From Epiperipatus broadwayi (taxonomy: Eukaryota > Onychophora > Udeonychophora > Euonychophora > Peripatidae): 64,000 nt of DNA. The notes beneath the pieces were generated by a model. The model was not told where the DNA came from and did no database searches. It saw nothing but the letters and a program-made list of their open reading frames with translations. Position 1 is the stretch's first letter. Every line of letters begins with the position of its first letter. This document shows, one piece after another, positions 1 through 14,200 of this stretch. A program made the position numbers and the translations under genes. The stretch is from contig JAQFVV010006238.1 in the NCBI GenBank assembly GCA_028023455.1, forward strand, positions 3,232,572 through 3,296,571, in the 5' to 3' direction.

Positions 1-166
1 ATAAGAATTTCAAACAGAATCTCAAGACCCATCAACTCTTCAACCCACCACCGGATTATTTTGGATCACCGGAAACAAATACACCATTTACCACTAATAA
101 ATTTGCTTCGAAGCTTGCCACTCTGCCCAATGCCTGTCATCAGGCACTCATGGCATACCAAAATTT

Positions 167-1831
167 GTGTATGAGCACCTTAGCCATACAACTACTCAAG
201 TATTATGTAATCTTGCAAACTATCTCTCACAAAAAATATACAACATTGAAAATCTTTATCCAATTGCAATAGTACCATTTAATAAGAAACCAGCTCCAAT
301 AACCACCCTTAATAATATTAGGCCTATCTCCATGTGCCCAATAGCCATCAAGATCATTGAGAAAGTCATTAAAGACAGGATTGAGCCATATCTGCTCCCA
401 TTGATTTCACCATATCAGTTTGCAAGAAAGCAATCATCTACAGGACAGGCAGCTCTTCTTTTCAAAGCTGTATTGGGGTCAGTGCAAGGCCAGAAAAAAT
501 ACAGCCCAGTTGCAGTTCAAATAGACATTGAGTCAGCTTTTGACTCTGTGGCAATCGAGATATTAATTAAAATGTTGGCTGCCACTGAAATACCTCGCAC
601 TCTTTTATATGTTATAACCAACTTGTTGTTAAATCGGAATATACATATTACACTCAGTGGCAAAAATTCTGAATCTTTTACTCCAACACAATCGATCTCA
701 CAAGGATCCCCCCTGAATGCTTTACTTTTCACTTTTTACATCAACCCTCTATTAGTAAAAATCCAGCAAACATTCATTGGCATCCAAATACCAAACACAT
801 CTCAGCAGGTAACATGTATCACTTATATGGATGATATAACTGTCTTCCTCCCATCTAAAAAAGGCCTACCAGCCTTGCATACAATACTACAAGAATTTGC
901 AGACACACACAAACTCAGGGTCAATCTAAATAAGACTGCAGTTTGGTCTCTTTATAATGCAAAGCAGTGCACAGGCATGTATGGGGGAAAGCCATCTGCT
1001 TTCTTGGGATTTCCCTTTTATATGAGTGCAAGTGCAATGAGGGTCAAGATCCAGAATAAACTCAAAGAAGAAACAGAATGAATTACCATTTCACTCTCAA
1101 AGGCATATCTTTCAATATACTCCAAGATCCAGCTATTTAACCAGCTAGCCATAACAAAAATCACCTATTACTCACCCATTATCTCCTTTTCTAAAGGTTT
1201 TATTAACAAAATCTCTTCTCTATGTAATAAGCTCTTGTGGCAGCGGAAGACTGTGTCAATATCTGCAAAACAACTTACCAGACCACCTATTCACAATGGA
1301 CTAGGACTTCACAGTATTTATATTTTCCATCTACAGAAGGCCACAAACTTAATAGCATCCACAGTCAAACACTTTCCAATGCTTGAATGCCTACTTCAAA
1401 TAACTCCAACAGATAGACCACCCCCTGCCTATGACCAACTAGCATCAATGATCAATCATATAAAAAGCACAGCCCCACAGATATCTCTTCAGACAATATA
1501 CAAGCACTCATACTGGCAAATTTATTCATTAATCCATCCAAATCCAAGCCATGATACCAATCTGACAATGCTGAAAATCAATAATCTACAATTACTCTGT
1601 AAGTTTAAAAAATGGTCCCTGGAGCCAAAATATTTTGATTTTTTGCTGAGACTAAACCTACATGCACTGCCCACGACATATTTTCTGAGATATCGGAGAC
1701 TATACACTAACATTGATCCTTTTTGTCCCCTGTGTCACAGGGATGAAGAAACCCAGGAACATCTATTCTATCTTTGTCTGGCACTAGACAGAATTCGACT
1801 TATTATGATAGTATATGATAGGAGCATATAG
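167..1831 (+). pseudogene. LINE-A reverse transcriptase, broken by one in-frame stop
   Basis: The frame encodes the RT palm of a non-LTR element, which would copy its RNA at a nicked target. Seen: N-IRPISM near residue 50 (RT motif 1), IDIESAFDSV at 119-128 (motif A, catalytic Asp), SQGSPLNALLF at 178-188 (motif B) and TYMDD at 219-223 (catalytic pair, bases 824-835). The TGA at 1079-1081 ends the first 304 codons, but the same frame continues to 1831 through a thumb-like region and CPLCHRDEETQEHLFYLC (1724-1777), a Cys/His knuckle typical of LINE C termini. The start is arbitrary because homology probably extends upstream. Confidence 0.85.
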
Positions 1832-2087
1832 ACAATCTAACACAACTCTTCAAACAATCTTTAATGCATATTGCAAAGGCTCTATTCCATCAGTCCGTGC
1901 AGCCACTTTTGTGCTTTATGCATACTGGTGCACTAGATGCACATTCACTTTAGGTAACAACACAAGGCGACATCCATCAACTTTCAATATCAAACTGGCA
2001 AAACTACGAGCCAGAGACAATAAAATTGCACATCCAGACATCTACGCAGCAACCTGGTCACTGATAACACAACAATCAAACCTCTAA
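1815..2087 (+). pseudogene. LINE-A C-terminal segment, frameshifted from the RT
   Basis: This segment is in another frame from the RT. It carries YAYWCTRCTFTLGNN, then RRHPSTF, then DIYAATWSL. The same pattern (YALWCTRCAFTLGSN, RRHPNTY, DIYAATWSL) occurs at 36,110-36,270, so it is a real conserved C-terminal part of the LINE-A protein and not a chance frame. A small indel around 1800-1830 separates it from the upstream RT. Bases 2088-2560 are 3' UTR. Confidence 0.75.
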
Positions 2088-2560
2088 GATGGCTCCCAAT
2101 AACCAACAATCTATGCCATCAACCAAATATTTAAAAAAATAAAAAATAAATGTGGCAAGTATCTACAAATAAAAAACAGAATGTCGTCTTTGATTGCATA
2201 TGATTAATATAGAGGACAGGAACAACAAAATCAGAACTCAAATACTGGAAAGCAAACTAAATCCAGAACTGTAATATACATACAAGTTGAAGTTTTGCAA
2301 ATTGAACAATGATAACCCAAGACTTTTGAGAACTCTGATTACAGCAAGCAGCGCTCACAAATGTAACGTATACATAGGTATTTTTCCTCCCCTTAACAAT
2401 GTTTAAATATCTTTCCCTCCTAATTTAATTTTTTTTTGTACATCACAGATACAAACTTAAACTTGGTTTACTCACTAGCAATGTTTTAAATATATGTATA
2501 CGAAGTGTCTTATGGCAAATGTAACTCTATGGTCATCAATAAAATTATTTTCTTTGAAAC

Positions 2561-2790
<230 letters not shown>

Positions 2791-2991
2791 TCAATTCAAT
2801 TCAATTCAATTCTTTATTTAATGTACATATCAACAGCATTTAGCCAATTATAGATTGCACAGTAATTTCATTATCATATACAAATCTAAATAAGCATTAA
2901 AAATACAAAAAAAAATAAAAAAAATAATACCAATAAAATAGAAAAACAATAAAATGCACAAATAATTAAAAGGGCAATATATCACATGAAA

Positions 2992-4413
2992 TTAAGGATA
3001 ATATTTTTTTATGAGGACTTTAGTGAATTGTTTAAAATCCAGATTAAAAACATCATCATTACCAAAATCTTTGTTATAAGTTCTAGGTAAACGAAATAAA
3101 GGGGAAAATCTTAATACATCAGATTTACAAATTTTCAGTTCAAAAATATTGTGAGTACGAGTATTATAATTCTGTTTCTTAATACCTAAATTAGAAAGCA
3201 AATTAGATACAGAAATATTCTGGGAAATAAATTTATGAAAAAGCTTGAGATCTCTTGTTTTTCGTCTCAGCAGTAAATCAATATAGTGTTCATTACCTAA
3301 ACTATTCAATTTTGCAAATTTGTCAAAAACAGACTGAATTCTTATGATATCTGTACTGTTATGAGGACTCCATATAATTGAACCATACTCCAAGATGGGA
3401 AGAACTAAGGATATAAAAAGTTTAATCTTTGTAAATTTATTAAATGCTTTTCCATATCTGTAAATAGCTCCTATAATTTTAAGAGATTTATTCACCATAA
3501 AATTAATGTGATTATGAAAAGACCCATTATTGGAAAATATTATTCCTAGATCTTTTTGATGATCATTTGTTATAATTTTAGAATCACCAATATAGTAGGA
3601 AAACCTTAAAATTTCAGATTTTCTAGAGTAAGAGACAATGGAGCACTTATCCATATTTATATCTATATAATTACATTCGCACCAATTCAAGAAATTATCT
3701 ATATCACTTTGAAGTAAAAAACAGTCATTAGTAGAATAAATATGCCTAAAAATTTTGCAATCATCTGCATAACATAGAAGATGTGAAAATTTAATGCATG
3801 TTTTTAGGTCATCAATGTATACATTAAATAATAAAGGTGCAAGAACACTGCCTTGAGGCACCCCAGTGAAGCAATAATATGGTAATGACAATTTATTATT
3901 AAACCTCACACAAGACATTCTATCCTTAAGAAAAGAGTTAAACCAATTAATTAATAATTTGGAAAAACCTAACCTACAAAGCTTCTGAAGAAGAATTTTA
4001 TGATTAACTCTATCAAAAGCCCTGGACATGTCAAAATAAACAACATCTAACCTAGATTGATTCTCAATTGAATTTGAAATGTGATCAAAAATAGTTAGCA
4101 AATTTGTCTCAATGGACCTATTAGGCAAAAATCCATGCTGCTCTGGTGCCAAAACCTTAGAGACATCCAAGATAATTTTATTATATAAACATCTTTCAAA
4201 TATTCGAGCAACAGTGTGTAGAATTGAAATAGGCCTATAGTCACTTACCAAATCTCTAGATCCTTTCTTAAAAATAGGAACAACTTTAGCAATTTTAAGG
4301 GATGTAGGAAAAGTACCATTTGCTAAAGAGCAATTAAAAATATGCAAAAGAGGAGAAGCAATGTATTCAGCACATCCTTTATAAATGAAAGCTGGAATAT
4401 TGTCAAGGCCCAC
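2992..4413 (-). pseudogene. LINE-B1 reverse transcriptase (473 codons open)
   Basis: This is the RT part of a Jockey/CR1-like LINE. From the N terminus it shows a GLDNIPAF segment, VVPIFKKGSRDLVSDYRPIS (motif 1-2), VVYFDMSRAFDRV (motif A), GVPQGSVLAPLLFNVYIDDL (motif B), LLCYADDCKI (motif C, bases 3760-3771), then a thumb ending near EYGSIIWSP. The Met at 4413 is inside the domain. The true frame continues upstream but is cut by a frameshift in a poly(A) run (about 4603), so the protein would not be joined to its endonuclease. Confidence 0.88.
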
Positions 4414-4577
4414 ACTAGAATGTAATTTAAGCTGCTTAATAGCAAAAACAACATCAGATTCAATAAATGAATCACATGTTATTCTTTCTTCAACTAGATC
4501 ATTATTTTCAGTTAAATTAGTAAAAGACTGAGATTGTTTAAAAAGCTCTGAGAAATAATGAGAAAAATCATCTGCGG

Positions 4578-5768
4578 CTAGATTAGAATTATTACTCTGT
4601 AATTTTTTTTTGTAATACCTAAAACCTTAACCAAAGACCAAAATTGCAAAGAATTATCAGAAATATGATTTTCAGTGTTTTGTATAAATTTTTGAAAATC
4701 TCTATAATATATAACCTTTGACAATCTTCTATAATTAATAAAATTGTTATAATAATTTAAGTTCTTAGTTTTCCAATATTTACGATGATGAAATGATTTC
4801 CTTTTAATAATTTCTTTAAGAGAAACTGAAAACCAGAGAGGAAAATGGTTAGTTAAAATTTTTTCTTTAGGAATGTATTTGTCAATTAGTTCACTAAATG
4901 ATTGTTCAAAAAACTTCATACAGAAATCTCCATCAGATGAAGAATACAATTTTTCCCAGTTAAAATTAGATAATTGTAAACAAAGACCCAAATAATTTCC
5001 TTTTTTGTAGTTTCTCTTCATAATTTTAAAAGGACAAAGTCTATTAAATTTAATATTAATATAAAATTCTAAGGGAGGATGATGCAAATCAATGGAAAAA
5101 GGAAGAGAAGTAGTAGTTAAACATTCAATTGTAGGAAAATTACTAAGAATATAATCCAATGTGTGATCATTAAAATTGGTGTATGGATTAAATTGTTTTA
5201 AATTTAACAAATTGCAAAAACGAATCATTCTCAATGCTTTAGGTGAAAAAGAGACTGAATCTATGATAGTAGTACCTAAATATAAATCAGGAATATTAAA
5301 ATCACCAGTAATAAGTATATATGATTCATATTTGATTAAAAAATCTTCAAGAATAGAAAGAAACTCATTAAACTCTAAAAAGGATAATGTTGGTTTTATG
5401 TAGATAGTACCCAAAAGAACTTTGACACTATTTTTCAAACATATTTCACACCATGTAGCTTCACAAGATGATGATGAAATAGGAATATACTTATGTATAA
5501 AATTACATTTAAAAGCAATGAGCGTGCCTCCACCCTTGGAAGCAACATCAGAAGATCTATCTGTTCAAAGTACTTTATATCTATTGTCCATAAAAACATC
5601 ATCTGAAATGTGTTGAGTAAGCCAAGTTTCTGAAATAAAAACAATATCAAAATTTTCAGAACTGAAGAATTGCTTAATTTTTGCAGTCTTAGTTCTCATC
5701 CCACGAATGTTTATATAAAAACAATAAATTCCAAACATAATATCAAAAAAATATATAAAAACAAACAA
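4578..5768 (-). pseudogene. LINE-B1 AP-type endonuclease and linker, frameshifted
   Basis: The 5' half of the LINE-B ORF lies in at least three frames. 5565-5768 holds YINIRGMRTK and FDIVFISETWL, the first endonuclease blocks. 5435-5650 is a short overlapping frame. 4578-5438 holds LITGDFNIPD (a catalytic Asp/Asn motif) and HTLDYILSN. A linker with RRKYW-like basic segments follows, before the RT. Such endonucleases nick the target DNA to prime reverse transcription. Indels near 5440-5450 and 5565-5650 break the frame. Confidence 0.8.
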
Positions 5769-5931
5769 TAATCAAGAGAAAAAAAAAATGTTAATAAAGG
5801 ACGATATGGGCAAAAGAAATTAATCAGAAAGTATTAATGAACTAGCCAAAGAGCCATAAAAAAAATTTTAATGTAGTACCGCAAGGCCATAAATGATTCG
5901 AAATAAACTCCAAATGCTTATGTTTGGGAAT

Positions 5932-6185
<254 letters not shown>

Positions 6186-6500
6186 TCAATTCAATTCATT
6201 TATTTACCGTACAAAACTACAGCATAAAGCCAATTACAGTATTGCACCATAACAAATATATAAATACATAAATGAGTTTAAATGACAAATTATTAATATA
6301 ATTATGTGCCATATTTCAATAAAAGATAATTAACACATTTAAAAATCTAAAGTAAAATTAAATATCAGCATATAAACAATTATTATTAAAACATTAATAA
6401 TAACAAATAAATAAAAGGGATAAATATAAAGCGCTAACAAAATAATAATAATAATAAAACAATTTAACATATATATATAAACAAAATCAAGTTAAACCAA

Positions 6501-7285
6501 TCAAATATGACATTTAAATTTAATAACATAACAAAATTGATTATAATCTAAATTGAAGTAATTATTATTACTACAAATCTGATTATATAAATATGGCAGT
6601 CTAAATAAAGGAGAAAATCTAAGAACATTGGAATGACAAGTTTTAATGTAACAAACAGAAGCAGACCGAGTATCATGCACATGAGATCTAATTACAACAG
6701 TAGAAATTGTGTCAGATAAAAGAACTATTTTATTAACAAGTTTATAAAGATATTTAAGATCTCTATATTGTCTTCTAGAAGAAAGATGAACAACAGTTTT
6801 ATTTCCCAAAGAAACATATTTAAAAAACTTATTACTCACTGATTGTAATAAGTTACATCCCTGTTTAGAGCTAGGATTCCAAATGACTGAACAATATTCA
6901 ATGATGGGAAGAACCAATGATAAAAATAATTTAAATTTTGTATCACCACTGAAATGATGACCAAACCTTAGAATAGTACCTATAATTTTAAAGCTTTACC
7001 AATAATCATTTCCAAATGAGGAAGAAAGGATCCATTACTAGAAAATATAACTCCCAAATCTTTTTGGGATTCAACAGAAATAATTTTGTGACAATTAATA
7101 AAATAAGAAAAATGCAAAACTTCAGATTTTTTAGAATACGAGACTAAGGAACATTTACTGAAATTAACAATCATATTATTTAAATCACACCAAGCACTAA
7201 AATTATCTATATCCTTTTGAAGAAGAGTGCAATCAAACACAGATGTGATTCTTCTAAAGATTTTACAGTCATCTGCATAGCACAA
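6501..7285 (-). pseudogene. LINE-B2 reverse transcriptase, motif C and thumb, two frames
   Basis: 6980-7285 encodes CYADDCKIFRRI (the catalytic motif C) and DLGVIFSSNGSF, matching copy 1. After a further frameshift, 6501-6917 encodes EYCSVIWNP and LRFSPLFRLP, the conserved C-terminal end. This completes the RT lost from 7269-8465. Bases 6186-6500 are 3' UTR. Confidence 0.82.
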
Positions 7286-8465
7286 AAGATAAGAAGATTT
7301 TTAAGCAATCCTTAAGGTCATTCATATAAATGTTAAAAAGCATAGGTGCTAAAATACTACCCTGAGGAACTCCAAAATTACATTTAAACTTAGATGAAAT
7401 AGTATTATTAAATTTAATATATGCAGTACGACCATGAAGAAAGGATTGAAACCAATAAACAAGCTTAGTAGAAAAACCCATTTGATATAATTTGCGAAGA
7501 AGAATACTGTGGTCTACTTTATCAAAAGCTTTTGATAAATCAAAATAAACAACATCAAGTCTCTGCTGGTCCTCAATTGCATGAGCTATATGATCATAAA
7601 TTGTTAACAAATTAGTTTCTACGGATCTATTAGGTATAAAACCATGCTGTGAAGAAGAAATGAGTTTACTAACATCTAAAATAATTTTATTATAAACACA
7701 CCTCTCAAAAATTCTAGCAATAGTATGTAAAACAGAAATAGGTCTATAGTTATTAAGACAATCACGTGAACCATTCTTAAAAATTGGGACCATTTTGGCA
7801 CACTTAAGCACATTAGGAAAAACACAAGAATTCAGTGATAAATTAAAAATAAATGCAAGAGGAACTGCAATAAATTCAGCTAGCCCTTTGTAAATAAATG
7901 AAGGAATATTATCATTTCCCAAACTAGAATGAATTTTAAGTCGCTTAATAGCCATAACAACATCATCCTTAGAAATATGGTCAATCATACAACAAACAGT
8001 TGAAGAATTACAAAATAATGCAATATTTGAAGATATTGCATCATGTGATGAATATACATCAGCAAAATGTTTTGAAAAGTCATTTGCACTTAAAGTGAAA
8101 CCATGAGTAGCTTGAACCTTTTTTCTACCCAAACCAGACTTTTTAATGAAATCCCAAAATTCTTTAGGGTTAGATGAAATATTAACCTCAATTCTTCTAA
8201 TATAATTCTTCAAATCTCTTTTATAAACATGCTTCACCAATCTTCTGAAATTAATAAAATTATTATAAAAAAAGATATTCTGTGTTTTAAAATAAAGTCT
8301 ACGATGATAAGACTTCCTTTTAATAATTTTAATAAGATCGCATGAAAACCAACGAGGAAAACCCTTATAAAAAGGTCGCTTATTGGGAATATACAAATCA
8401 ATAAAACCATTAAGAATCTTTAAAAACTCATCCAAGCAATGATTTACATCATTAAAAGAATACAA
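7269..8465 (-). pseudogene. LINE-B2 linker and reverse transcriptase, first part
   Basis: The frame begins in the linker (FPRWFSCDLIKIIKRKSYHR, matching the FPLWFSVSLKEIIKRKSFHH segment of copy 1). It continues through SSLGNDNIPSFIYKGLAEFI, KMVPIFKNGSRDCLNNYRPI, VVYFDLSKAFDKVDH (motif A) and GVPQGSILAPMLFN (motif B). It then shifts frame just before the CYADD motif near 7285-7300. Confidence 0.85.
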
Positions 8466-8498
8466 AAAATTCCAATTAACTTTAGAAAAGTTTCTACA

Positions 8499-8792
<294 letters not shown>

Positions 8793-9766
8793 TGGGTGGT
8801 TTCATTGCTCAAGTGTTCATAAATAGTTTGAATGCTGAAAGTATCAGAACTGAAATCAATTTGAAGGCCTTAGATTCTAAAGTCTGACACTCTACTATTG
8901 CACTAAACCATGTAGTGCAACTAAGTAGGTAATTAAATACAAACAAATAACAAGTCTAACATAAACAAAAATAACTACCAAATCATACAAAAGTCTTCTA
9001 TAAAAACAGCATTTTTCACAAGTTGTTGAAATCCAAATTTGTTATAGAGGGTAATGATACAGAGTGAGAATGGGTAAGCATAAGATAAATATGAGGAGAT
9101 AAGAAACCATCCCCATTTAATAGATTATTAATCATAAATGATCAATAATGATGATCATGAAAAATATAAAATGAATAAGGAATATAGAACAAGAGCAGAG
9201 TCAGCATGGATTAATCTATAAATAGTCATACTAATAATAAGTTCACCCAGAATTAAACAAGAATAATCAAATCAGCCATCATCATGAACATCATGAAATC
9301 AAGTCTTGCATCTGGATTTGAAAGAGGCCCATTGTAGACAGGCTAAGTATCTAACCACTGTCAAATTTAGGGCAGAAATACAACACAATTATCTGAGTGC
9401 ATGTACTTAAGTGCCAGTCTAACAGAATATAAACCAATCAAATAATGCTGAGATACTAACACATGCTGATTATTATCAATATTCTGGCACATAGAACCAT
9501 TAATTTACTGGCTAACTATAGACTTAATTGCTAATTAAAATATATAATGTAGTAAATAAACTTTAACAGTGATACCTTTATATCATTCCAGATTATTGTC
9601 TGGATGTTCAAACCCCAACATAACCCTTACATCCATATAACTAATTGTTATGCTCTAATCTAGCTCAGAAAGCAATAACTCTATGAACTGTTAATGTGAG
9701 CAAGAGATAAATAAATAAATATAATAGTTTATTTAAATAAGTCAGTTATGTTATATAGTGCGATTT
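8793..9766. other. A+T-rich intergenic stretch, nothing recognised
   Basis: I see no convincing coding region, RNA gene or repeat here. Stops are frequent in all frames. Confidence 0.5.
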
Positions 9767-9980
9767 TTATAAACTGTAATATTTAAACAGCATTAAACTG
9801 TGGCATATGTGCTTTGGATTTTAACAATAAAATGAATGAATACTAACACTTCAAACACATGATAAAGTCTTTCGAATGACTTTATCATGTGTTTGAAGTG
9901 TTAGTATTCATTCATTTTATAGTTAAAATCCCAAGCGCATGTGCAACTGTTTAATGCTGTTTAAATATTATAATAGTTTA
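9767..9980. repeat. Palindrome: inverted repeat with arms of about 103 bp and 8-bp loop
   Basis: The left arm (9767-9869) and right arm (9878-9980) are near-perfect reverse complements around the loop TTTCGAAT. The inner 40 bp match exactly; the outer part has scattered differences (for example CATATGTGCTTTGG against CACATGCGCTTGGG). It could be a foldback element, or two head-to-head truncated copies of one repeat. No terminal target duplication was resolved. Confidence 0.9.
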
Positions 9981-11252
9981 TTGTAAAAAAAATTAAATTC
10001 ATAGGTTTACTATAATTAAATAGTTTTACTGAGATAATTTTAAAATGCCTAGAACTCTACGCTATATTGAAATCAAGTCGCATATACTGCCATTTCATGT
10101 AATAGATAGTTGGAAAATCAAAGACGTTAGCACCGAAACATTTTTGAAAACAATTATTTAATAACTGTCTGATCAACAATAAATAATTTTTTTAAAAAAA
10201 TTACATGATATGAAATTTTAAACTTATTTATTTTATCAAAACAAAATATAGTTTCATATAAATTATAATTAACCAGATGATTTCTAATTATCAAATCAAA
10301 TAATTTTTACTTTCATTAAGTTATTTTTTTAAATAAAACAAAAGATTAAAAAAAACTTTTCAATCAGAGATAAAAAATTAAATTTGTTTAATCCTTTGTA
10401 TATAATTTTGTGAATGAAAATAAATGAATGAAAGTAAAAATATATTTCAAAAGAAAATTTTAAATTTAATAAAATTTAAATTTTCTAAAAAACTTTATAA
10501 TTTTGAACAGAAAAATTAAATCGATTGAAAAAAAAAAGTTTCATAAAAAATATTAAATTAATAAAATTATTCAAAATTATCAATGATTATTTTTATTTAA
10601 AAAAATATTTTTTTTTATTTATAAATGAAAATACAATGTGCATATAAAAATACCTTCAATCATGGTTTATTCTTTTGAGTCCTTTTCAATTATAACTTCC
10701 AGTTTTTTCAAGTAAGTTTCCTTCTTGAAGACTTTTATACAATATATATGATTAATTTGTCTCTTTTTAATATGCAGTGCTTCAGGCTAACAAGCAGCAA
10801 AAATGTATCCATTTTCTTTCAAATAAATGTTCTTGGGTGGAGAAATGGTTGCATATTATTTCAGGGATAACTTCTTTATATTTTTCTAAAGAGACAGGTT
10901 AAATGGAGGAAGATAATATTAGTTTTAGCTAAATTTAATACATGGTTGTTTTCATCTTAGAAAATGTGCTATCAGTTTGGTTCAAACTTCTACAACTTGG
11001 ATAAGACTTCTACTGTTTTATTTAGCCATCTTTTCTTTTAGTGTCTTCAACAGCTAGATTAAGACTGACTGCTTCTTACCAGACATTTAGATCTTCTGAT
11101 TTGCCCACACCCTTTAATTTTTGAAAAATCCTGCTCTGACCAAAATTAAATTAAATGCAACACATGCTATATTGATGTATCAAATATTAACAATAATAAT
11201 GGGTCTTTATTTAGTTTAAATATTTTATGTACCAAATGATAATATAAAAGAT
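9981..11252. other. Very A+T-rich stretch, nothing firmly recognised
   Basis: Long A and T runs dominate 10,010-10,640. On the - strand around 10,745-10,670 a short open stretch reads KVFKKETYLKKLEVIIEK and then stops. It looks coding-like but has no recognisable family or splice context, so it may be a repeat remnant. Confidence 0.4.
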
Positions 11253-11256
11253 GTAG

Positions 11257-14200
11257 TGTAACAGTCAAGTTTGTACATTCGCGTAACAGAATTCAGAATC
11301 CAAGCAAAAGAGACCGAAGCTGACCAGACTAGGACTGTAACATCCCGAGTCCGACCGCACTTCAACTCGTAAGCCAGGATTCCAAGACTCAAGACCCTAC
11401 GAATGACCACCTTGAACTTACACGTAGTATACCTCTTTCCACACGGCCGACATAGGTCACGGAGAAGCAATGAGACTCATAACAAAAAAAAATGGAATTT
11501 ATTAACTGTATATATTTAAAACTAATTAATGCATCGGAAATCACATATATAATATAGAGAATTTTGAATTGGATTGAAATAAATAAGATCGAGATCAGAG
11601 TAATTTATTAAATTGTATGTTTATTTTTGCAGATTAAATTTGACGATTTTATCTATATTATTCTTGCATTTTACAATTAAAATGCGCGTAGCATCTAACA
11701 TTTTGGAGAGCGCTTTAACCTTCTCTCCTTACAATTAAAATTATTTTACATTTGTTATTTTATTTGATGAAGTTAAATATTGTTTTCATCATTTGCTTTA
11801 TTATCTTATTGATCAGTCACTGCATTGTAGCTATGGGGCAGATTATGCTAATCCCTCTTATTCCATGGTTTTCAGCTAAGCAATCAGACGAAGCCTTGTT
11901 TTCTCATATATGTGAAACATTTAAAGTCAAATTTATCTATAATATTATTATTTCAAACTATTGTACATGAGACCGAAACTAGCTCTTGAATATGTCAGAC
12001 AATGGCTGAAACTTAATTTAAGGGAGGAAGAGTTGGCAACCAAAAGAACCAATGCGCTATAGCGCTGGTAAACAGTTATACTAAATGTTGCTCTGCGGAT
12101 GGATTAATATTTAGGGTTTTGTGATCAACACCGGAGCCCTATGACCGATCGCCATGCTGCTAAAGAGGGTTGGGGTAGCTAACACTATTGCCTGGAATTT
12201 GACGTCAGGTCTTATTCGTGTGCGACCCAAGGAGTGTAAGAGGGATGGCCGTTCCGAGTCCCATCTTAAAGAAAAATGCAACATAACGAGAAAGTTTAAA
12301 TGTATAATAAAATTATCACATCCGCCAAGCAAAAGAGTTGAAATAATTTAATATTTAGCCACGAGAACGATAGCTAATCAGTGGAATCATTAGCGCCAAC
12401 TCTAATATAGCATTTTTAATATCATATGCTATACGTGGGCGTACTTTTAAATATTCTTTGCTTTCTAGTTTCAATCTCAAATAACACATTTGATTACGCG
12501 ATTAATTAATAAAAACAAAAAAGGGGAAAAAAGTATATTTGGAGGGCTTTTACAAAATGAAATAAATAACAAATATACTTATTCAAGGCTTGGATATTGC
12601 TTAGTGAAAATTAAATTGAAATTTACTTTGGGTTAAAACAAGATTCCCATTTTAAAATTGCCAACAAATAATTAAATAATCAAGGTCAAAATAATAATCA
12701 GCACATAGCCAATTCTTAACAGTTATTTAAGAGGGTTTCGAAACAGCGTGCATTAAGCTACGATAAATAATTATTAAATGAAGAGGGGTCATTCTCTCTT
12801 CTCTTTATTATTAATATTGAATGCCCGCTGTTTCGAGGCATTAGCATATAATTTATATTTTAAAATAAAAAAATAAAGAAACCATAGTCACAACTGCAGT
12901 GAGAAAATTGAAAATAAAATTATTAAAATCATTTAGTTAGGAAACATTAGAAAGTAGGTCAGAATTATATAATTAAATTTAAGAATAAAATTTTACATTT
13001 AGCAATTTACTTGAATTCAAGATTTTAGAATTAAAATACATTTTATAAGTCTAGACTTAAAGGAAAATTAATATATTGAACTGCAGTTAGAAATGGTGAG
13101 GTTACCGGTCATCTTGTAGTACTTGAGCTGGAGTTACGGGAGTCTTTGTGGCGGCTTGCGGCATCATCTTCTTCCCACGGTTAGAGCGGAGCTGTTATGG
13201 CGGCATACTGGTGATGGTGGTTTTTGGATGGAAGTAAAGGCCCGTCGCCTTCACTCTGGAGCTTAGCCAAGGCTGCCTGTTTTAGCCCGACATTTTCTCT
13301 CGCACAGATATAAAAATTATTGTCTTAACTGGATGTCAAAATGTTCACGGTTGCTTTTGGTTCAGGATACACGCTGGATTCCAAAGCTTAACGATGATCA
13401 AAGAAGGCAAAACTTCACAGATGTAGCATTCAAGCTGTCAAGGTTTCAAAAAGTAAAGATCTAAGATGGCTCCTCCACTTTACATGGCCTTTTTAAATGA
13501 TCGCCTTATCAGCCCACACACCTTGGAATTTCATCTCCATCAAGATTACAAAATTTTTAATTTGCTTATGAAATTAGTGGTTGATTTCAAACATGCTGAC
13601 ATTCCTTTTAGGTGTTATAACTTTTCTCTGATTATCAACTTTTTAATTAAATCGAATTTTAATCAGTTTAATCCGATATTAGATTTTATTTTTAATTAGT
13701 CAGGAATTTTGTTCTGATTTTATAATTTATGTGTAAAATCCCTGCTGTAAACATATTTTTAATTAGCGAGGTCTCCAAAATAATTTAGAATCAATTAGCT
13801 AGATTATTTTAAAATTGGCTTTTCTTTTTAGAAACCTAAGGCAGGTGTGGCATATACTGATACAATTGTTTACAGCAAAAACTTTACTAAACTTTTAATT
13901 CTCCGAAAATACTTTTATTTTTAGAAAAAAAAATCTTTTTTCTTTTTAAAAAGAAACTTGTCAGCGCATTTGCAATCAATCACCCTTTCAATGTGTTTTT
14001 ACATTAAATTGGTTTATAATAAAAATGAAACTTAAAATTTAATAAATATTTTAATCACGCCACTATGCTATATATGTATATTCAATATAGGTGGATTATA
14101 TTCCCACATACGAATTTAAGTAATAAATTAATAAATTGACGCTACATTATTACTGTTTAAAAATATTACGCGATAAAATTATACGCTATAACTCTGGCAA

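Larger units (their letters stand above)
1..2560 (+). mobile_element. Non-LTR retrotransposon, family A copy 1 (LINE; RT plus C-terminal zinc knuckle), 5' end outside window
   Basis: A reverse-transcriptase reading frame runs from at least 167 to 1831, followed by a 3' UTR and an (ATA)n tail that starts at 2561. The gene layout (RT, a conserved NGLGL-type segment, a CPLC...HLF..C knuckle, 3' triplet tail) is that of a LINE. The RT style resembles L1/Tx1-type or I-type elements; I cannot separate these without alignment. The endonuclease part lies before the window or in the unreadable first 166 bases. The copy is dead: an in-frame TGA at 1079-1081 and a frameshift near 1800-1830 break it. Its 3' end matches a second, shorter copy at 36,048-36,507. 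Confidence 0.85.
6186..8498 (-). mobile_element. Non-LTR retrotransposon, family B copy 2, 5'-truncated
   Basis: This second family-B element reads on the - strand with the same 3' signature, (GAATT)n next to (ATT)n. It starts within the endonuclease-RT linker, so it lacks the endonuclease, as expected for incomplete reverse transcription. It is flanked by (AAT)n on both sides (5934-6185, 8499-8792). It is clearly diverged from copy 1 at protein level, so the two are separate insertions and not a local duplication. Confidence 0.87.

Noticed and set aside
11225-12351. Open frames of 65-93 codons repeated in both LTRs (for example at 11,225, 11,752, 12,111 and 12,154, and their partners at 16,979-18,141)
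   Set aside because: They recur only because the LTRs are copies, and overlapping frames on both strands are open; no known domain, start context or splice signal.
13466-13699. 77-codon frame starting MAPPLYMAFLNDRLIS in the left LTR
   Set aside because: The right LTR copy has a one-base deletion that breaks it, and its C terminus is low complexity; no selection on the frame is evident.
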